Source: Wolinella succinogenes DSM 1740
GTDB lineage: Bacteria > Campylobacterota > Campylobacteria > Campylobacterales > Helicobacteraceae
Reading direction: 5' to 3'
DNA length: 64,000 nucleotides
Assembly: GCF_000196135.1 (NCBI RefSeq)
Contig: NC_005090.1
Span: 1,870,001 to 1,934,000, forward strand
Below the pieces are notes generated by a model that worked only from the letters and a program-made list of their open reading frames with translations, ran no database searches and was not told where the DNA came from. Both the position numbers and the translations under genes were made by a program. Shown here one piece after another: positions 8,274 to 16,908 of this stretch. The first letter of the stretch is position 1. Each line of letters begins with the position of its first letter.

Positions 8274-9125
8274 TTACCCTTTTTTTCTTGGAGCTCGCGC
8301 AGAATCGCTTTTTGTAGCGCTTCTATAGCTTGCCTTTCTAGGTTTTTTCTCTTTTTCTTCGCTCTTTTGAAGCTCTTTCATGAATGCGTGAAGCTTGTTG
8401 TATTCGCTGCGATTGAGATAGCGATTTTTCCCATCAGGCAGCGCATTGAGCGAGACCCACCCATAGCTCACTCGCTTCAAATCAAGCACCTTGGCTCCAA
8501 AATGGGCAAAGAATCGGCGAAGCTCCCGATTCTTCCCCTCTTTGATAGCCACCTTGATCTTGGAGTGAGTTGGGCTATCTTTGGCGACCTCAAAGCCTGC
8601 AAAAGGTGAAAAACTCATGCTTTTAATCTCACTCTTCTCATGCCCCCCCGCACTCGCATCCTCCAAAACCAGCCCCTCTTCCATCGCTTTGATCATCTCA
8701 GGGCTCACGCGCTTGTCGATCTTGAGGTGATAGACGCGCTCTAATTCACTCTCCATGAGCGCCTTGGCGACTTTTGGAGAATCGGTGAGCAAGAGCAATC
8801 CTTCACTAGCAAAATCGAGCCTCCCTACAGGAATGAAATGTTTAAATCCACTGGGTAGAGAATCATAGATCGTCTTTCGCCCTCGATCGTCGCTCTTGGT
8901 CACTAGCTCTCCTTTGGGCTTGTGATAGACAATCACCGTGTAATTCTCCTCGCTCTTCTCTTTGAGGAATTTGCCATCGATAAAGACACGCTCGTCCTCT
9001 TTGACTTGTGTAGCGAGATTCTCGATCTTTCGCTTTTCGATATTGACGCGCCCCGCCTTGATCAGCTCATCGGCCTCACGGCGAGAGTACTTAGAGTGGT
9101 GGGAGATGTATTGGTTGAGTCGCAT
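8274..9125 (-). CDS. rluB: Ribosomal large-subunit pseudouridine synthase, RluB/RsuA family
   Basis: It converts a specific 23S (or 16S) rRNA uridine to pseudouridine. From ATG 9125 (AAGGAG upstream) the 283-aa protein has an N-terminal S4 RNA-binding domain (MRLNQYISHHSKYSRREADE...) and a catalytic domain with VGRLDFASEGLLLLTDSP, containing the catalytic aspartate, and EGKNRELRRFFAHFGAKVLDLKR. A longer in-frame start at 9200 exists but lacks a good ribosome site. The basic C-terminal tail (KKPRKASYRSATKS...) overlaps the upstream open frame of the kinase-fold gene. RluB is preferred to RluE/RsuA on domain order only. Confidence 0.85.
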   Translation of the reverse strand: MRLNQYISHHSKYSRREADELIKAGRVNIEKRKIENLATQVKEDERVFIDGKFLKEKSEENYTVIVYHKPKGELVTKSDDRGRKTIYDSLPSGFKHFIPVGRLDFASEGLLLLTDSPKVAKALMESELERVYHLKIDKRVSPEMIKAMEEGLVLEDASAGGHEKSEIKSMSFSPFAGFEVAKDSPTHSKIKVAIKEGKNRELRRFFAHFGAKVLDLKRVSYGWVSLNALPDGKNRYLNRSEYNKLHAFMKELQKSEEKEKKPRKASYRSATKSDSARAPRKKG

Positions 9126-9221
9126 AGTTGGCTCCTTTGGGTCGATTCTACCCATTTTATCCTTGGAAAAGCGCTTCATGGCTAGAATTCCCCAGTCCAA
9201 AGGCTCCCCTAAGGAAGGCTC

Positions 9222-10928
9222 ATGCCCAACTCTCTTGATATAAAAACTCTTCTCTCGCTCCTAAGGCCCCATCGCCGCTCAATTTTGGCGGGCTATTTGG
9301 TGGCTCTGCTTGCGCTTGCGCTCTCCATTCCCACGCCCCTTTTTGTCCCCCTCTTGGTGGATGAGGTGATTTTGGGACAAAAAGGATGGCTTACAAATCT
9401 TCTCTCTCCACTCTACGCCGATGCGCCGATTCTCTTTTATGTGGGGATGGTGCTTTTGATCGTCACCTTTTTGCGCCTTGCCTATTTCGGTCTTCATATT
9501 TGGCAATACAAGATCTTCACCCACCTCTCCAAAGAGGTGACCTTAAAGCTTCGAGAAAAAGTGCTAGAGAAGCTCCAGAGAAGCTCTATTTTTGAGTTTG
9601 AGCGCCTTGGAGGAGGGAATATCTCCTCGCGCCTCATTAATGACCTAGAGACGATTGATAGCTTCATTGCTATCACTAGCGGTCGATTCCTGCTCGCGCT
9701 ACTCTCTCTCTTGGGTATTGGCGTGGTGCTCCTTTTTATTCATGTTTGGCTGGGGCTCTTTATCCTGCTCCTTAACCCCCTAGTGGTGCTGGCGAGTCGA
9801 CGCATCGGGCAGAGGGTGGGGCTCATCAAAAAAGAAGAGAATCGCGCCATCGAGTCATTTCAGGCACAGATTGAAGAGGTATTCCTCCTGCTCGCCCCTA
9901 TTCGCGTGAACAACCTGAGTGAGCGATTCTTTGGAAAGATCAAAGAGGAGGCGCATCGAGTTCGCCAAGTCGGAGAGGAGTATGCATGGAAGAGCGAAGC
10001 GGCGGCTCGATTCTCAGGAACGGTCTTTTTAGTGGGGTATGAGATTTTTCGTGCGGCTAGCATTCTCATGGTTGCCTACTCCGACCTCTCTATCGGCCTT
10101 ATGTTGGCCGTCTTTGGCTATCTTTGGTTTATGATGACCCCCATCCAAGAGCTCATCTCCACCCAATACGCCTACTACAACGCCAAAGCCTCGCTGGGAA
10201 GAATCAACGAGCTTTTGGATCTCCCCGAAGAGAGCACGCGCTTGGAGGCTAAAGCCTCCTTCCCCCTCTCGCCCCTCCATCTGGAGGTGAAGAATCTCTC
10301 CTTTGCCTTTCCCGACTCACCTCTCCTCTTTGAGGGGCTGAGCATGGAGATTAAACCCAAAGAGAAGGTCGCTCTTATTGGAGCTTCTGGTTCAGGCAAG
10401 AGCACACTGGCTCATCTTTTGGTGGGGCTCTGCTCACCGCTTAAGGGTGAGATTCTCTACAATGGCAAGAACACTCAAGAGCTTGGTTTTGAGGCCATTA
10501 GAGAGCGGGTCTTTTTGCTGCTTCAAGAGCCTAGGCTTTTTAATGACACCCTACACTTCAATCTCACTCTAGGCAAGGAGTGCCCCCAAGAGGAGATCCA
10601 AAAGGCGATCGAAATCGCCCAGCTTTCCCCTTTTATCGCCTCTCTCAAAGAGGGACTAGAGACGCCTTTAGGTAGGCTTGGAGCGAGGCTCTCAGGCGGT
10701 CAGCGCCAAAGAGTGATGATTGCGCGAATGATTCTGGCTAAGCCTCAGTTTGTCATCTTTGATGAATCAACTTCAGCGCTTGATCTAGAGACTGAAGAGC
10801 GCCTGCACGATCTGCTCTTAGAACACCTTCGTGACACCACGGCACTCATCATCGCCCACCGACCCACTACGATCAAAAAAGCGAATCGAATCTACCAGCT
10901 CAAAGAGGGGAGTCTGCGGGAATTTTGA
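9222..10928 (+). CDS. ABC exporter, fused permease and ATPase (MsbA-like)
   Basis: This 568-aa half-transporter has an N-terminal type IV exporter membrane domain with six predicted helices (residues about 1-310) and a C-terminal nucleotide-binding domain: Walker A LIGASGSGKSTL, Q-loop LLLQEPRLF, signature RLSGGQRQRVMIARM, Walker B FVIFDESTSALDLE and H-loop LIIAHRPTT. It would act as a homodimer in the inner membrane. Lipid A/lipid export (MsbA) or peptide/drug export are the family options and the sequence alone does not decide. AAGGAAGG precedes the ATG. Its 3' end overlaps the convergent histidine kinase gene by 29 nt. Confidence 0.85.
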   Translation: MPNSLDIKTLLSLLRPHRRSILAGYLVALLALALSIPTPLFVPLLVDEVILGQKGWLTNLLSPLYADAPILFYVGMVLLIVTFLRLAYFGLHIWQYKIFTHLSKEVTLKLREKVLEKLQRSSIFEFERLGGGNISSRLINDLETIDSFIAITSGRFLLALLSLLGIGVVLLFIHVWLGLFILLLNPLVVLASRRIGQRVGLIKKEENRAIESFQAQIEEVFLLLAPIRVNNLSERFFGKIKEEAHRVRQVGEEYAWKSEAAARFSGTVFLVGYEIFRAASILMVAYSDLSIGLMLAVFGYLWFMMTPIQELISTQYAYYNAKASLGRINELLDLPEESTRLEAKASFPLSPLHLEVKNLSFAFPDSPLLFEGLSMEIKPKEKVALIGASGSGKSTLAHLLVGLCSPLKGEILYNGKNTQELGFEAIRERVFLLLQEPRLFNDTLHFNLTLGKECPQEEIQKAIEIAQLSPFIASLKEGLETPLGRLGARLSGGQRQRVMIARMILAKPQFVIFDESTSALDLETEERLHDLLLEHLRDTTALIIAHRPTTIKKANRIYQLKEGSLREF

Positions 10929-12837
10929 TCGTAAAGATCGCTCCCTCCTCTCCCTCTTTGGGGCTCTCATAGCATATCTCCCCCTCAAAGCCCTGTCTTA
11001 AAATAGAGCGCCCAATATAAAGCCCCATTCCACGACCATGTTTCTCAGTCTTGGTGGAGAAGTAGGGGTCAAAAAGTTTGGCACGCTCCTCTTCTTTGAT
11101 TCCAATCCCATTATCATAGATTTGGATGAGACTCTGCTCCCCCTCTTGGCGTAAATGGAGGGAGATTTTCCCTTTGATCTTTTTCTGTTCTCGCCGCTTA
11201 ATGATCGATTCCACGCTATTTTTGATGAGACTTAGGAGCACCTGCTTAAATCCAGCGCTAGGTCCACAGAGTTCCAAGGGCGATTCTTCGTGAATCTCCA
11301 GCGTGATTTGATGGGTCTGCATCTCCCCCAAAAGCATGAAAGAGATCTCCTCGATGATCTTTTTCACCCTAAAGCAGACGGGGGCTTCATGGCTTTTAAA
11401 GAAATTGCGAAACCCATCCAGCGACTTGGACATCACCTCCACCTGAGAGAGAACCTTCTCCACTGTACTGGCGAACTCCTCCTCGTCAAACCCCTCATGC
11501 TCCTCAAACTCTTTGAGATTCTGCACCAAAATCGAGATCGCTGTGAGAGGCTGGCGCCAGTGGTGGGAAATATCCTTGAGAAGATTCCCCATATCCTCTA
11601 AGCGTCGTTTTTCAAAGAGAATGCGATCTCGTTCTAGATTCTTGGCCGTCTCAGCCAATACAGCGCTTTCGATTTTCACCTCGCACTCTCGCTGATACTC
11701 CTCATAGGCCTTTTTATCGGTGATATCCTTGCCAATGCCTGCAAAGTGGGTGATGCTTCCTTTCTCATCCTTGATGGGATAGATAGTGAGGTAAACCCAG
11801 TAGTCTTCACCGTTTTTACGATGATTCTTCATTTCACCTATCCAGACACGCCCCTCCTCCTTCACCATCTTCCACATCTGTTGGTAAAACTCCATCGAAT
11901 GGTATTGGCTTTTGAGAATCCTAGGAGTGAGCCCGACCACCTCCTCTCTGTCAAAACCGGTGAGCTCTTCAAAACCGCGATTGACATAGAGAATCTTCCC
12001 ATCAATGTCGGTGAGCAAAATATTGCCCGGAGATTGCTCCACTAAAAGGGAGAGCAGTTTAAGCTCCTTCTCTTTCTCATGCTTGAGGGTCGCATCCCTA
12101 AGGGCCGCCACTGCACCAAGAATCCTTCCCTTGTCGATAATAGGCGAGAGGGTGAACTCCACATGCGCCAAGAATCGCTCCTTTTTATATAGCGTTCCGC
12201 TCCCCTCTTGGAGGGTCGATTCTCCACAAAGCACTCTCTCCAAGAGCTCTCCCATCCCTTTTCCTTCGGTGTTTTCTAGGGTGAAATAGTGTTGGGGTGT
12301 CTTGCCATAGAGCTCCTCCAGCGAGCCTCCTAAAAGCTTCAAGGCTTGAGAGTTGGCATAGGTGATCTGACCTTTGGTGTTCAGACACAACACCCCCTCT
12401 TTGATCGAATCAAGCACCCTATCCCTCTGCAAACTCACCTCTTTGAGCTCCCGCTCGTGATAAACTTCATTGGAGAGTGCATCCACATGCATATCCATCG
12501 CGGCAAAGTTGAGGGGCTTGAGGATAAAACCATCCACTTTAGAGCGAATGGCCTCAATAAAGTAGTCGCTCTCTTCATAGGCGGTGAGAATCAAAATCTT
12601 AGGCCTAAGCCCCATCGCCCTCACCCGCGAGATAAGCTCAAAAGCCCCCATGTCAGGCATACGAATATCGGCGATTAAAATATCGATGGGTCGCTCTTTG
12701 AGGATTCTTTGCGCCTCGCTCCCGCTATTGGCCTCAAATGTGTCATAGCCGCGCTTGCGCAAGTGACGCGCCACGCTGCTTAACACTAAAGGATCATCCT
12801 CCATGCAAAGAATATTGATTCCCTTCACCCTAAACAT
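10900..12837 (-). CDS. REC-PAS-PAS sensor histidine kinase
   Basis: A 645-aa cytoplasmic signalling protein without predicted membrane helices. Residues 7-125 are a receiver domain with phosphoacceptor Asp57 in LIADIRMPD and the conserved Lys in FILKPLN. Two PAS domains follow (about 140-250 and 262-385; the second has the FAGIGKDITDKKAYEE PAC end). The DHp helix has DISHHWRQPLTAI, the phylum-typical HWRQPL box, and an ATPase domain follows with N-box LIKNSVESI, DNGIGI and GRGMGLYIG. The receiver precedes the kinase, so it probably receives a signal rather than passing one on. It lies downstream of dnaE and the SUI1 gene. The cognate regulator is not in the window. Confidence 0.9.
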   Translation of the reverse strand: MFRVKGINILCMEDDPLVLSSVARHLRKRGYDTFEANSGSEAQRILKERPIDILIADIRMPDMGAFELISRVRAMGLRPKILILTAYEESDYFIEAIRSKVDGFILKPLNFAAMDMHVDALSNEVYHERELKEVSLQRDRVLDSIKEGVLCLNTKGQITYANSQALKLLGGSLEELYGKTPQHYFTLENTEGKGMGELLERVLCGESTLQEGSGTLYKKERFLAHVEFTLSPIIDKGRILGAVAALRDATLKHEKEKELKLLSLLVEQSPGNILLTDIDGKILYVNRGFEELTGFDREEVVGLTPRILKSQYHSMEFYQQMWKMVKEEGRVWIGEMKNHRKNGEDYWVYLTIYPIKDEKGSITHFAGIGKDITDKKAYEEYQRECEVKIESAVLAETAKNLERDRILFEKRRLEDMGNLLKDISHHWRQPLTAISILVQNLKEFEEHEGFDEEEFASTVEKVLSQVEVMSKSLDGFRNFFKSHEAPVCFRVKKIIEEISFMLLGEMQTHQITLEIHEESPLELCGPSAGFKQVLLSLIKNSVESIIKRREQKKIKGKISLHLRQEGEQSLIQIYDNGIGIKEEERAKLFDPYFSTKTEKHGRGMGLYIGRSILRQGFEGEICYESPKEGEEGAIFTIKIPADSPL

Positions 12838-12860
12838 CCATCCCTCCTTGCGCCCTATTT

Positions 12861-13220
12861 TTAGCGTTTCAGCCCAAAGCCCGCTTTTTCAAAAAAAGCG
12901 CGCGCCTTCTCTCTCCATTCGCCTTGAAGCTCGATAAATCCACCCTTATAGGTGCCACCACACCCTAGCGAGCTCTTAAGCTTTTTGAGCCACTCTTTCA
13001 TCTCGCTCTCTTCTAAAAAGAACTCTCCCGCGCAAGTCACGCTCTTGCCTTGGCGCTTCTCTAGGCGAAAGTGGAGCTTGTGCGCTTTGGGTTCTCTTCT
13101 CTCTTTGAAAGCGTGGCATCGGCACTCACTCTCCAGCTCTCCGCACTCCTTGCACACCGTATCCACGCTCCACCCCTCGCCAAGCTTGGCTCCAATTTGA
13201 AGATTCTCCAATCCCCTCAT
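12861..13220 (-). CDS. SUI1/YciH-type translation initiation factor-like protein
   Basis: A 119-aa protein whose C-terminal half matches the SUI1/eIF1 fold (GKSVTCAGEFFL, LKKLKSSLGCGGTYKGG, IELQGEWREKARAFFEKAGF). The N-terminal half has cysteines in CKECGELESECRC, which could form a small zinc ribbon, as in some YciH proteins. YciH-type proteins are reported to affect start-codon fidelity and stress-time translation. It starts directly after the dnaE stop codon and is presumably translated from the same mRNA. Confidence 0.85.
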   Translation of the reverse strand: MRGLENLQIGAKLGEGWSVDTVCKECGELESECRCHAFKERREPKAHKLHFRLEKRQGKSVTCAGEFFLEESEMKEWLKKLKSSLGCGGTYKGGFIELQGEWREKARAFFEKAGFGLKR

Positions 13221-16200
13221 TTAGCCCACCTCATCCATCCACTCTAGCTCTCCAAGACTCTCTTTGATCTTGGTGTGCACATGAAATCCCGTCACCATCA
13301 CAATCTCTTGGAGTTTGCCGCGCAAAAGCACCTTCAGCTCGCGCTTGCCCTGATGCGCCATCGCCGCACTTCGGAGGGTCGCGATCACCTCAGGTTCCAC
13401 ATCGCTACTCAAAACCGCCACAAGCGCACCTGAGACATCCTGAACGCTCATCTTGGTCTCGACTTTTGCCCCACGCGCCTCTTCAAAGGTCATGATCTTC
13501 TCCACACGCAAACGGGTGTTTTCACCCTCTTTGTTGATGAGGCACTTAAAGGCGATGGGGCGCTCTTTGTCCAGCTTTTCAAGCTCCTCTAGCATCCGCT
13601 CAAAAACCATCATTTCGATGTTTCCATGCAGATCGAGGATGTTTAGGATTCCAAACCGATTCCCTTTTTTACTGAATTTGGTCGTCACCTCTTCAACCTT
13701 ACCAATAAAGAGCGCTGCACTCCCATCCTCAATCTGCTCCATCTGGCTGGAGAGCGTGTAGTTCACCTCGGCAAGCTCAGGGCGAAAATCATCCAGCGGA
13801 TGGCCTGAGACATAAAAGCCAAGCGTCTCTTTCTCTAGCTCTAAGAGGCGCTTTAGGGGATACTCTTCAAAATTTTCAATCTCCACCCGCGCTACAATCA
13901 TCTCCTCGCTATCCCCAAAGAGTGAATTTTCCGCCATCCTTTTGGCGCGCTCTGATTCCTTGGAGGCTTCATTGATCGCTTCAATCTGCTCCAAAAGCGC
14001 ACGCCTTGAGTAGCCAAAACCGACCATGCTCCCACTTTTAATGAGCGATTCGAGCGCTTTTTTGTTCACCTTTTGCGCATCGATTCGCCCAAGAAAATCT
14101 TCTAGATTCTCAAAAGGGGCTTTGGCGCGCTCCTCTAGAATCTTGCTAAGAGCGATCTCGCCCGCCCCCTTGATCGCTCCAAGCCCAAAGAGAATCACCT
14201 TTTCTCCCTCAATCTCTGCCACGCTAAACTCCAGGAGAGATCGCGAAATATCAGGAGGAAGGACCTTGATCCCTAGACGCTTGGCTTCATCGACATACTT
14301 CACGACCTTGTCCGTGTTGTCCTGCTCGGAGGTGAGAAGGGAAGCCATGAATTCGTGGGGGTAGTAGGTCTTAAGATAGGTGGTTTGGAAAGTGACCATC
14401 GCATAGGCGGCGGAGTGAGACTTGTTGAATCCATAGCCAGCGAATTTGACAATCAGATCAAAAAGCTCTTCGGATTTTTGGCGATCAAACCCTCTCTTCT
14501 CTGCTCCATTGGCGAACTCCCCTTTGAGGCGATCCATCTCCTCTTTGATCTTTTTCCCCATCGCTCGCCGCACCAAGTCAGCCCCTCCAAGGCTAAAACC
14601 TCCAATGGTCTGAACGATCTGCATCACCTGCTCTTGATAGACAATCACTCCATAGGTGGGCTTGAGGATAGGCTCTAGCTCAGGAAAAGCATAGAGAATC
14701 GGGGCTTTGCCATGCTTTCGGTCAATAAAGTCATCCAACATCCCCGATTCCATCGGACCAGGCCGATAGAGCGCGAGCACCGCGATGATATCTTCAAAGG
14801 TGGTGGGCTTGAGGCGTTTGTTGAGATCTTGCATCCCCTTGGATTCCACTTGAAAGAGGCCGATGGTGTTACCGCTCTGGATCGTCTCATAGACCGCTGG
14901 ATCGTTCACATCCAGCGCGTTAAAATCAATCTCTTTGGAATAGCGCACCTTAATCATATCCATCGCCCCTCGAATCACCGTGAGCGTCTTAAGTCCCAAG
15001 AAGTCGAACTTGATAAGATCCACATCTTCAAGGTATTTCATCGAATATTGGGTCGCAATCGTCTCATCGCCACTAGGCTTGTAGAGGGGGGCTTTGTGCC
15101 AAAGCTCTTTTTGGCTGTCAATCACCACCGCTGCGGCATGGGTTCCAGCGTTTCGCTTGAGCCCCTCCAAAAGAAGCGCAAATTCCCAAACCTTGCGAGC
15201 CTCTTTATTGGAATCGATGAGCTCTTTGATCTTGGGCTCTTTCTGAAATGCCCCCGCCTTATAATCAGGAGTCCCCTCTTTGCCCTTGCCATTGAGCGTG
15301 ATTCCTAGCTCATCAGGGATGAGTTTGGCCATCGCATCCGCCTCGCCATAGGGCATCCCCATCACTCGGGCGACATCACGAATCACCCCCTTGGCCTGAA
15401 GCGTACCAAAAGTGATCACCTGGGCTACATTATAGCGACCATACTTATTGACCACATAGTCAAGAATCTCACCTCGCCGACTCTGGCAGAAGTCCATATC
15501 GATATCAGGCATACTCACCCGCTCAGGATTGAGGAATCGCTCAAAAAGCAACGCGTATTTGAGCGGATCAATATCCGTGATCTCTAGGCAAAAGGCAACC
15601 AAACTTCCCGCCGCGCTTCCCCTCCCTGGCCCTACAGGGATTCCACGATCTTTGGCCGCGCGCACAAAATCCCAAACGATGAGCATATAGCCGGGGAATT
15701 TCATCTTGTTGATGATCTCTATCTCTCGCTCTAGCCGCTCCCGATACTCCTCATGTCGAGTCTCTGGAACCAGTTTTAAACGCTTCTTTAATCCCTCACG
15801 ACACTTATAGGCAAAGTAGTCATCATCGGTGTGAAAATCAAGCCCTTCGGCTTTGGCGTAATCCTCGGTGAATTTAAAAGTCGGAGGGGTGGGGTTGCCA
15901 AGATGAAGCTCCAAATTGCACTTCTCTACAATCTCTTGGGTGTTTAAAAGCGCTTCGGGAATATCGGCGAATAGCTCCTCCATCTGCTCGGGCGATTTGA
16001 GATAGAACTCCTGAACGCTATGACGAAGGCGATTGGGATCATTGAAGTTTTTGTTCATCGCGATGCACATGAACGCCTCGTGCGCCTCAGCATCCTCTTG
16101 GAGTTGATAGTGAGTGTCGTTAGTGGCGATGATCTTGATTCCCGTCTCTAGGCTCAGGCGAAGAAGGGGCTCATCAATAAAGAGCTGGTCGCCAATTCCA

Positions 16201-16757
16201 TGGCGCATGATCTCTAGATAAAAATCCTCGCCAAAAATCTCTCGATACTCTAACGCCACCTCTTTGGCGCGCTCATACCCCTTGGCGCCAAATTTTACAT
16301 TACGCTCGCTGTTGGTGTTGAGATGCCACTGCACCTCTCCTTGCAAGCACGCCGAAGAGCAGACAAGCCCCTCGCTATGCTCTCTGAGGAGCTTTTTGTT
16401 GATTCGCGGATAGTAGTAGAATCCCTCAATAAAGCTCATGGAGCTCAGATACATGAGGTTTTGGTAGCCAACCTCGTTTTTGGCATAGAGGCAGAGATGG
16501 AATCGCTGTTTGGTGCTCTTGTCTCCCAATTCATCGCTATTATGAAGATAGGCTTCGATTCCAATGATGGGCTTGACTCCCTCTTTTTTCATCGCAGTGT
16601 AAAAGTCAATCGCCCCAAACATATTGCCATGGTCGGTCATCGAGACGGCACTCATACCAAGCTGCTTGACCTTTTTGGCAAGACTCTTGATCTTATTGGC
16701 TCCATCTAGCAAGGAGTATTCGGTGTGCAGATGAAGGTGGGTGTAGGGATAGCTCAT
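13221..16757 (-). CDS. dnaE: DNA polymerase III alpha subunit
   Basis: This is the replicative polymerase catalytic subunit. From ATG 16757 (MSYPYTHLHLHTEYSLLDGA) it is 1178 aa. The N-terminal PHP domain carries the metal-binding HLHTEYS and MTDHGNMFG motifs. The C-family palm has the catalytic aspartates in SMPDIDMDF, preceded by GPGRGSAAGSLVAF. The finger region has GFNKSHSAAYAM, and the C-terminus has an OB fold. A longer start at 16775 would add only MEGSRR. Length and order are typical of DnaE1. The SUI1-like and histidine kinase genes follow on the same strand. Confidence 0.97.
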   Translation of the reverse strand: MSYPYTHLHLHTEYSLLDGANKIKSLAKKVKQLGMSAVSMTDHGNMFGAIDFYTAMKKEGVKPIIGIEAYLHNSDELGDKSTKQRFHLCLYAKNEVGYQNLMYLSSMSFIEGFYYYPRINKKLLREHSEGLVCSSACLQGEVQWHLNTNSERNVKFGAKGYERAKEVALEYREIFGEDFYLEIMRHGIGDQLFIDEPLLRLSLETGIKIIATNDTHYQLQEDAEAHEAFMCIAMNKNFNDPNRLRHSVQEFYLKSPEQMEELFADIPEALLNTQEIVEKCNLELHLGNPTPPTFKFTEDYAKAEGLDFHTDDDYFAYKCREGLKKRLKLVPETRHEEYRERLEREIEIINKMKFPGYMLIVWDFVRAAKDRGIPVGPGRGSAAGSLVAFCLEITDIDPLKYALLFERFLNPERVSMPDIDMDFCQSRRGEILDYVVNKYGRYNVAQVITFGTLQAKGVIRDVARVMGMPYGEADAMAKLIPDELGITLNGKGKEGTPDYKAGAFQKEPKIKELIDSNKEARKVWEFALLLEGLKRNAGTHAAAVVIDSQKELWHKAPLYKPSGDETIATQYSMKYLEDVDLIKFDFLGLKTLTVIRGAMDMIKVRYSKEIDFNALDVNDPAVYETIQSGNTIGLFQVESKGMQDLNKRLKPTTFEDIIAVLALYRPGPMESGMLDDFIDRKHGKAPILYAFPELEPILKPTYGVIVYQEQVMQIVQTIGGFSLGGADLVRRAMGKKIKEEMDRLKGEFANGAEKRGFDRQKSEELFDLIVKFAGYGFNKSHSAAYAMVTFQTTYLKTYYPHEFMASLLTSEQDNTDKVVKYVDEAKRLGIKVLPPDISRSLLEFSVAEIEGEKVILFGLGAIKGAGEIALSKILEERAKAPFENLEDFLGRIDAQKVNKKALESLIKSGSMVGFGYSRRALLEQIEAINEASKESERAKRMAENSLFGDSEEMIVARVEIENFEEYPLKRLLELEKETLGFYVSGHPLDDFRPELAEVNYTLSSQMEQIEDGSAALFIGKVEEVTTKFSKKGNRFGILNILDLHGNIEMMVFERMLEELEKLDKERPIAFKCLINKEGENTRLRVEKIMTFEEARGAKVETKMSVQDVSGALVAVLSSDVEPEVIATLRSAAMAHQGKRELKVLLRGKLQEIVMVTGFHVHTKIKESLGELEWMDEVG

Positions 16758-16873
16758 GCGCCTTGATCCTTCCATATTTGGATGCTTTTGTTGGCGATTC
16801 TAATACGCCTTCCCCCAAATCGTGGTTAAAAGAGAGACCTACTCCTAGAGCTTATTTTGAAGCACTCTATCGC

Positions 16874-16879
16874 TATAAT
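16874..16879 (+). promoter_or_regulatory. -10 element for the polytopic membrane protein gene
   Basis: Perfect TATAAT on the plus strand 30 nt before ATG 16909. The leader then carries a GAGGGG ribosome site. No -35 is claimed. Confidence 0.55.
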
Positions 16880-16908
16880 CTAGCCTATATACAACAAAAA
16901 GAGGGGAT

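Noticed and set aside
14712-15308. Plus-strand 198-codon frame inside dnaE
   Set aside because: Antisense to highly conserved palm-domain codons; a shadow frame produced by codon bias.
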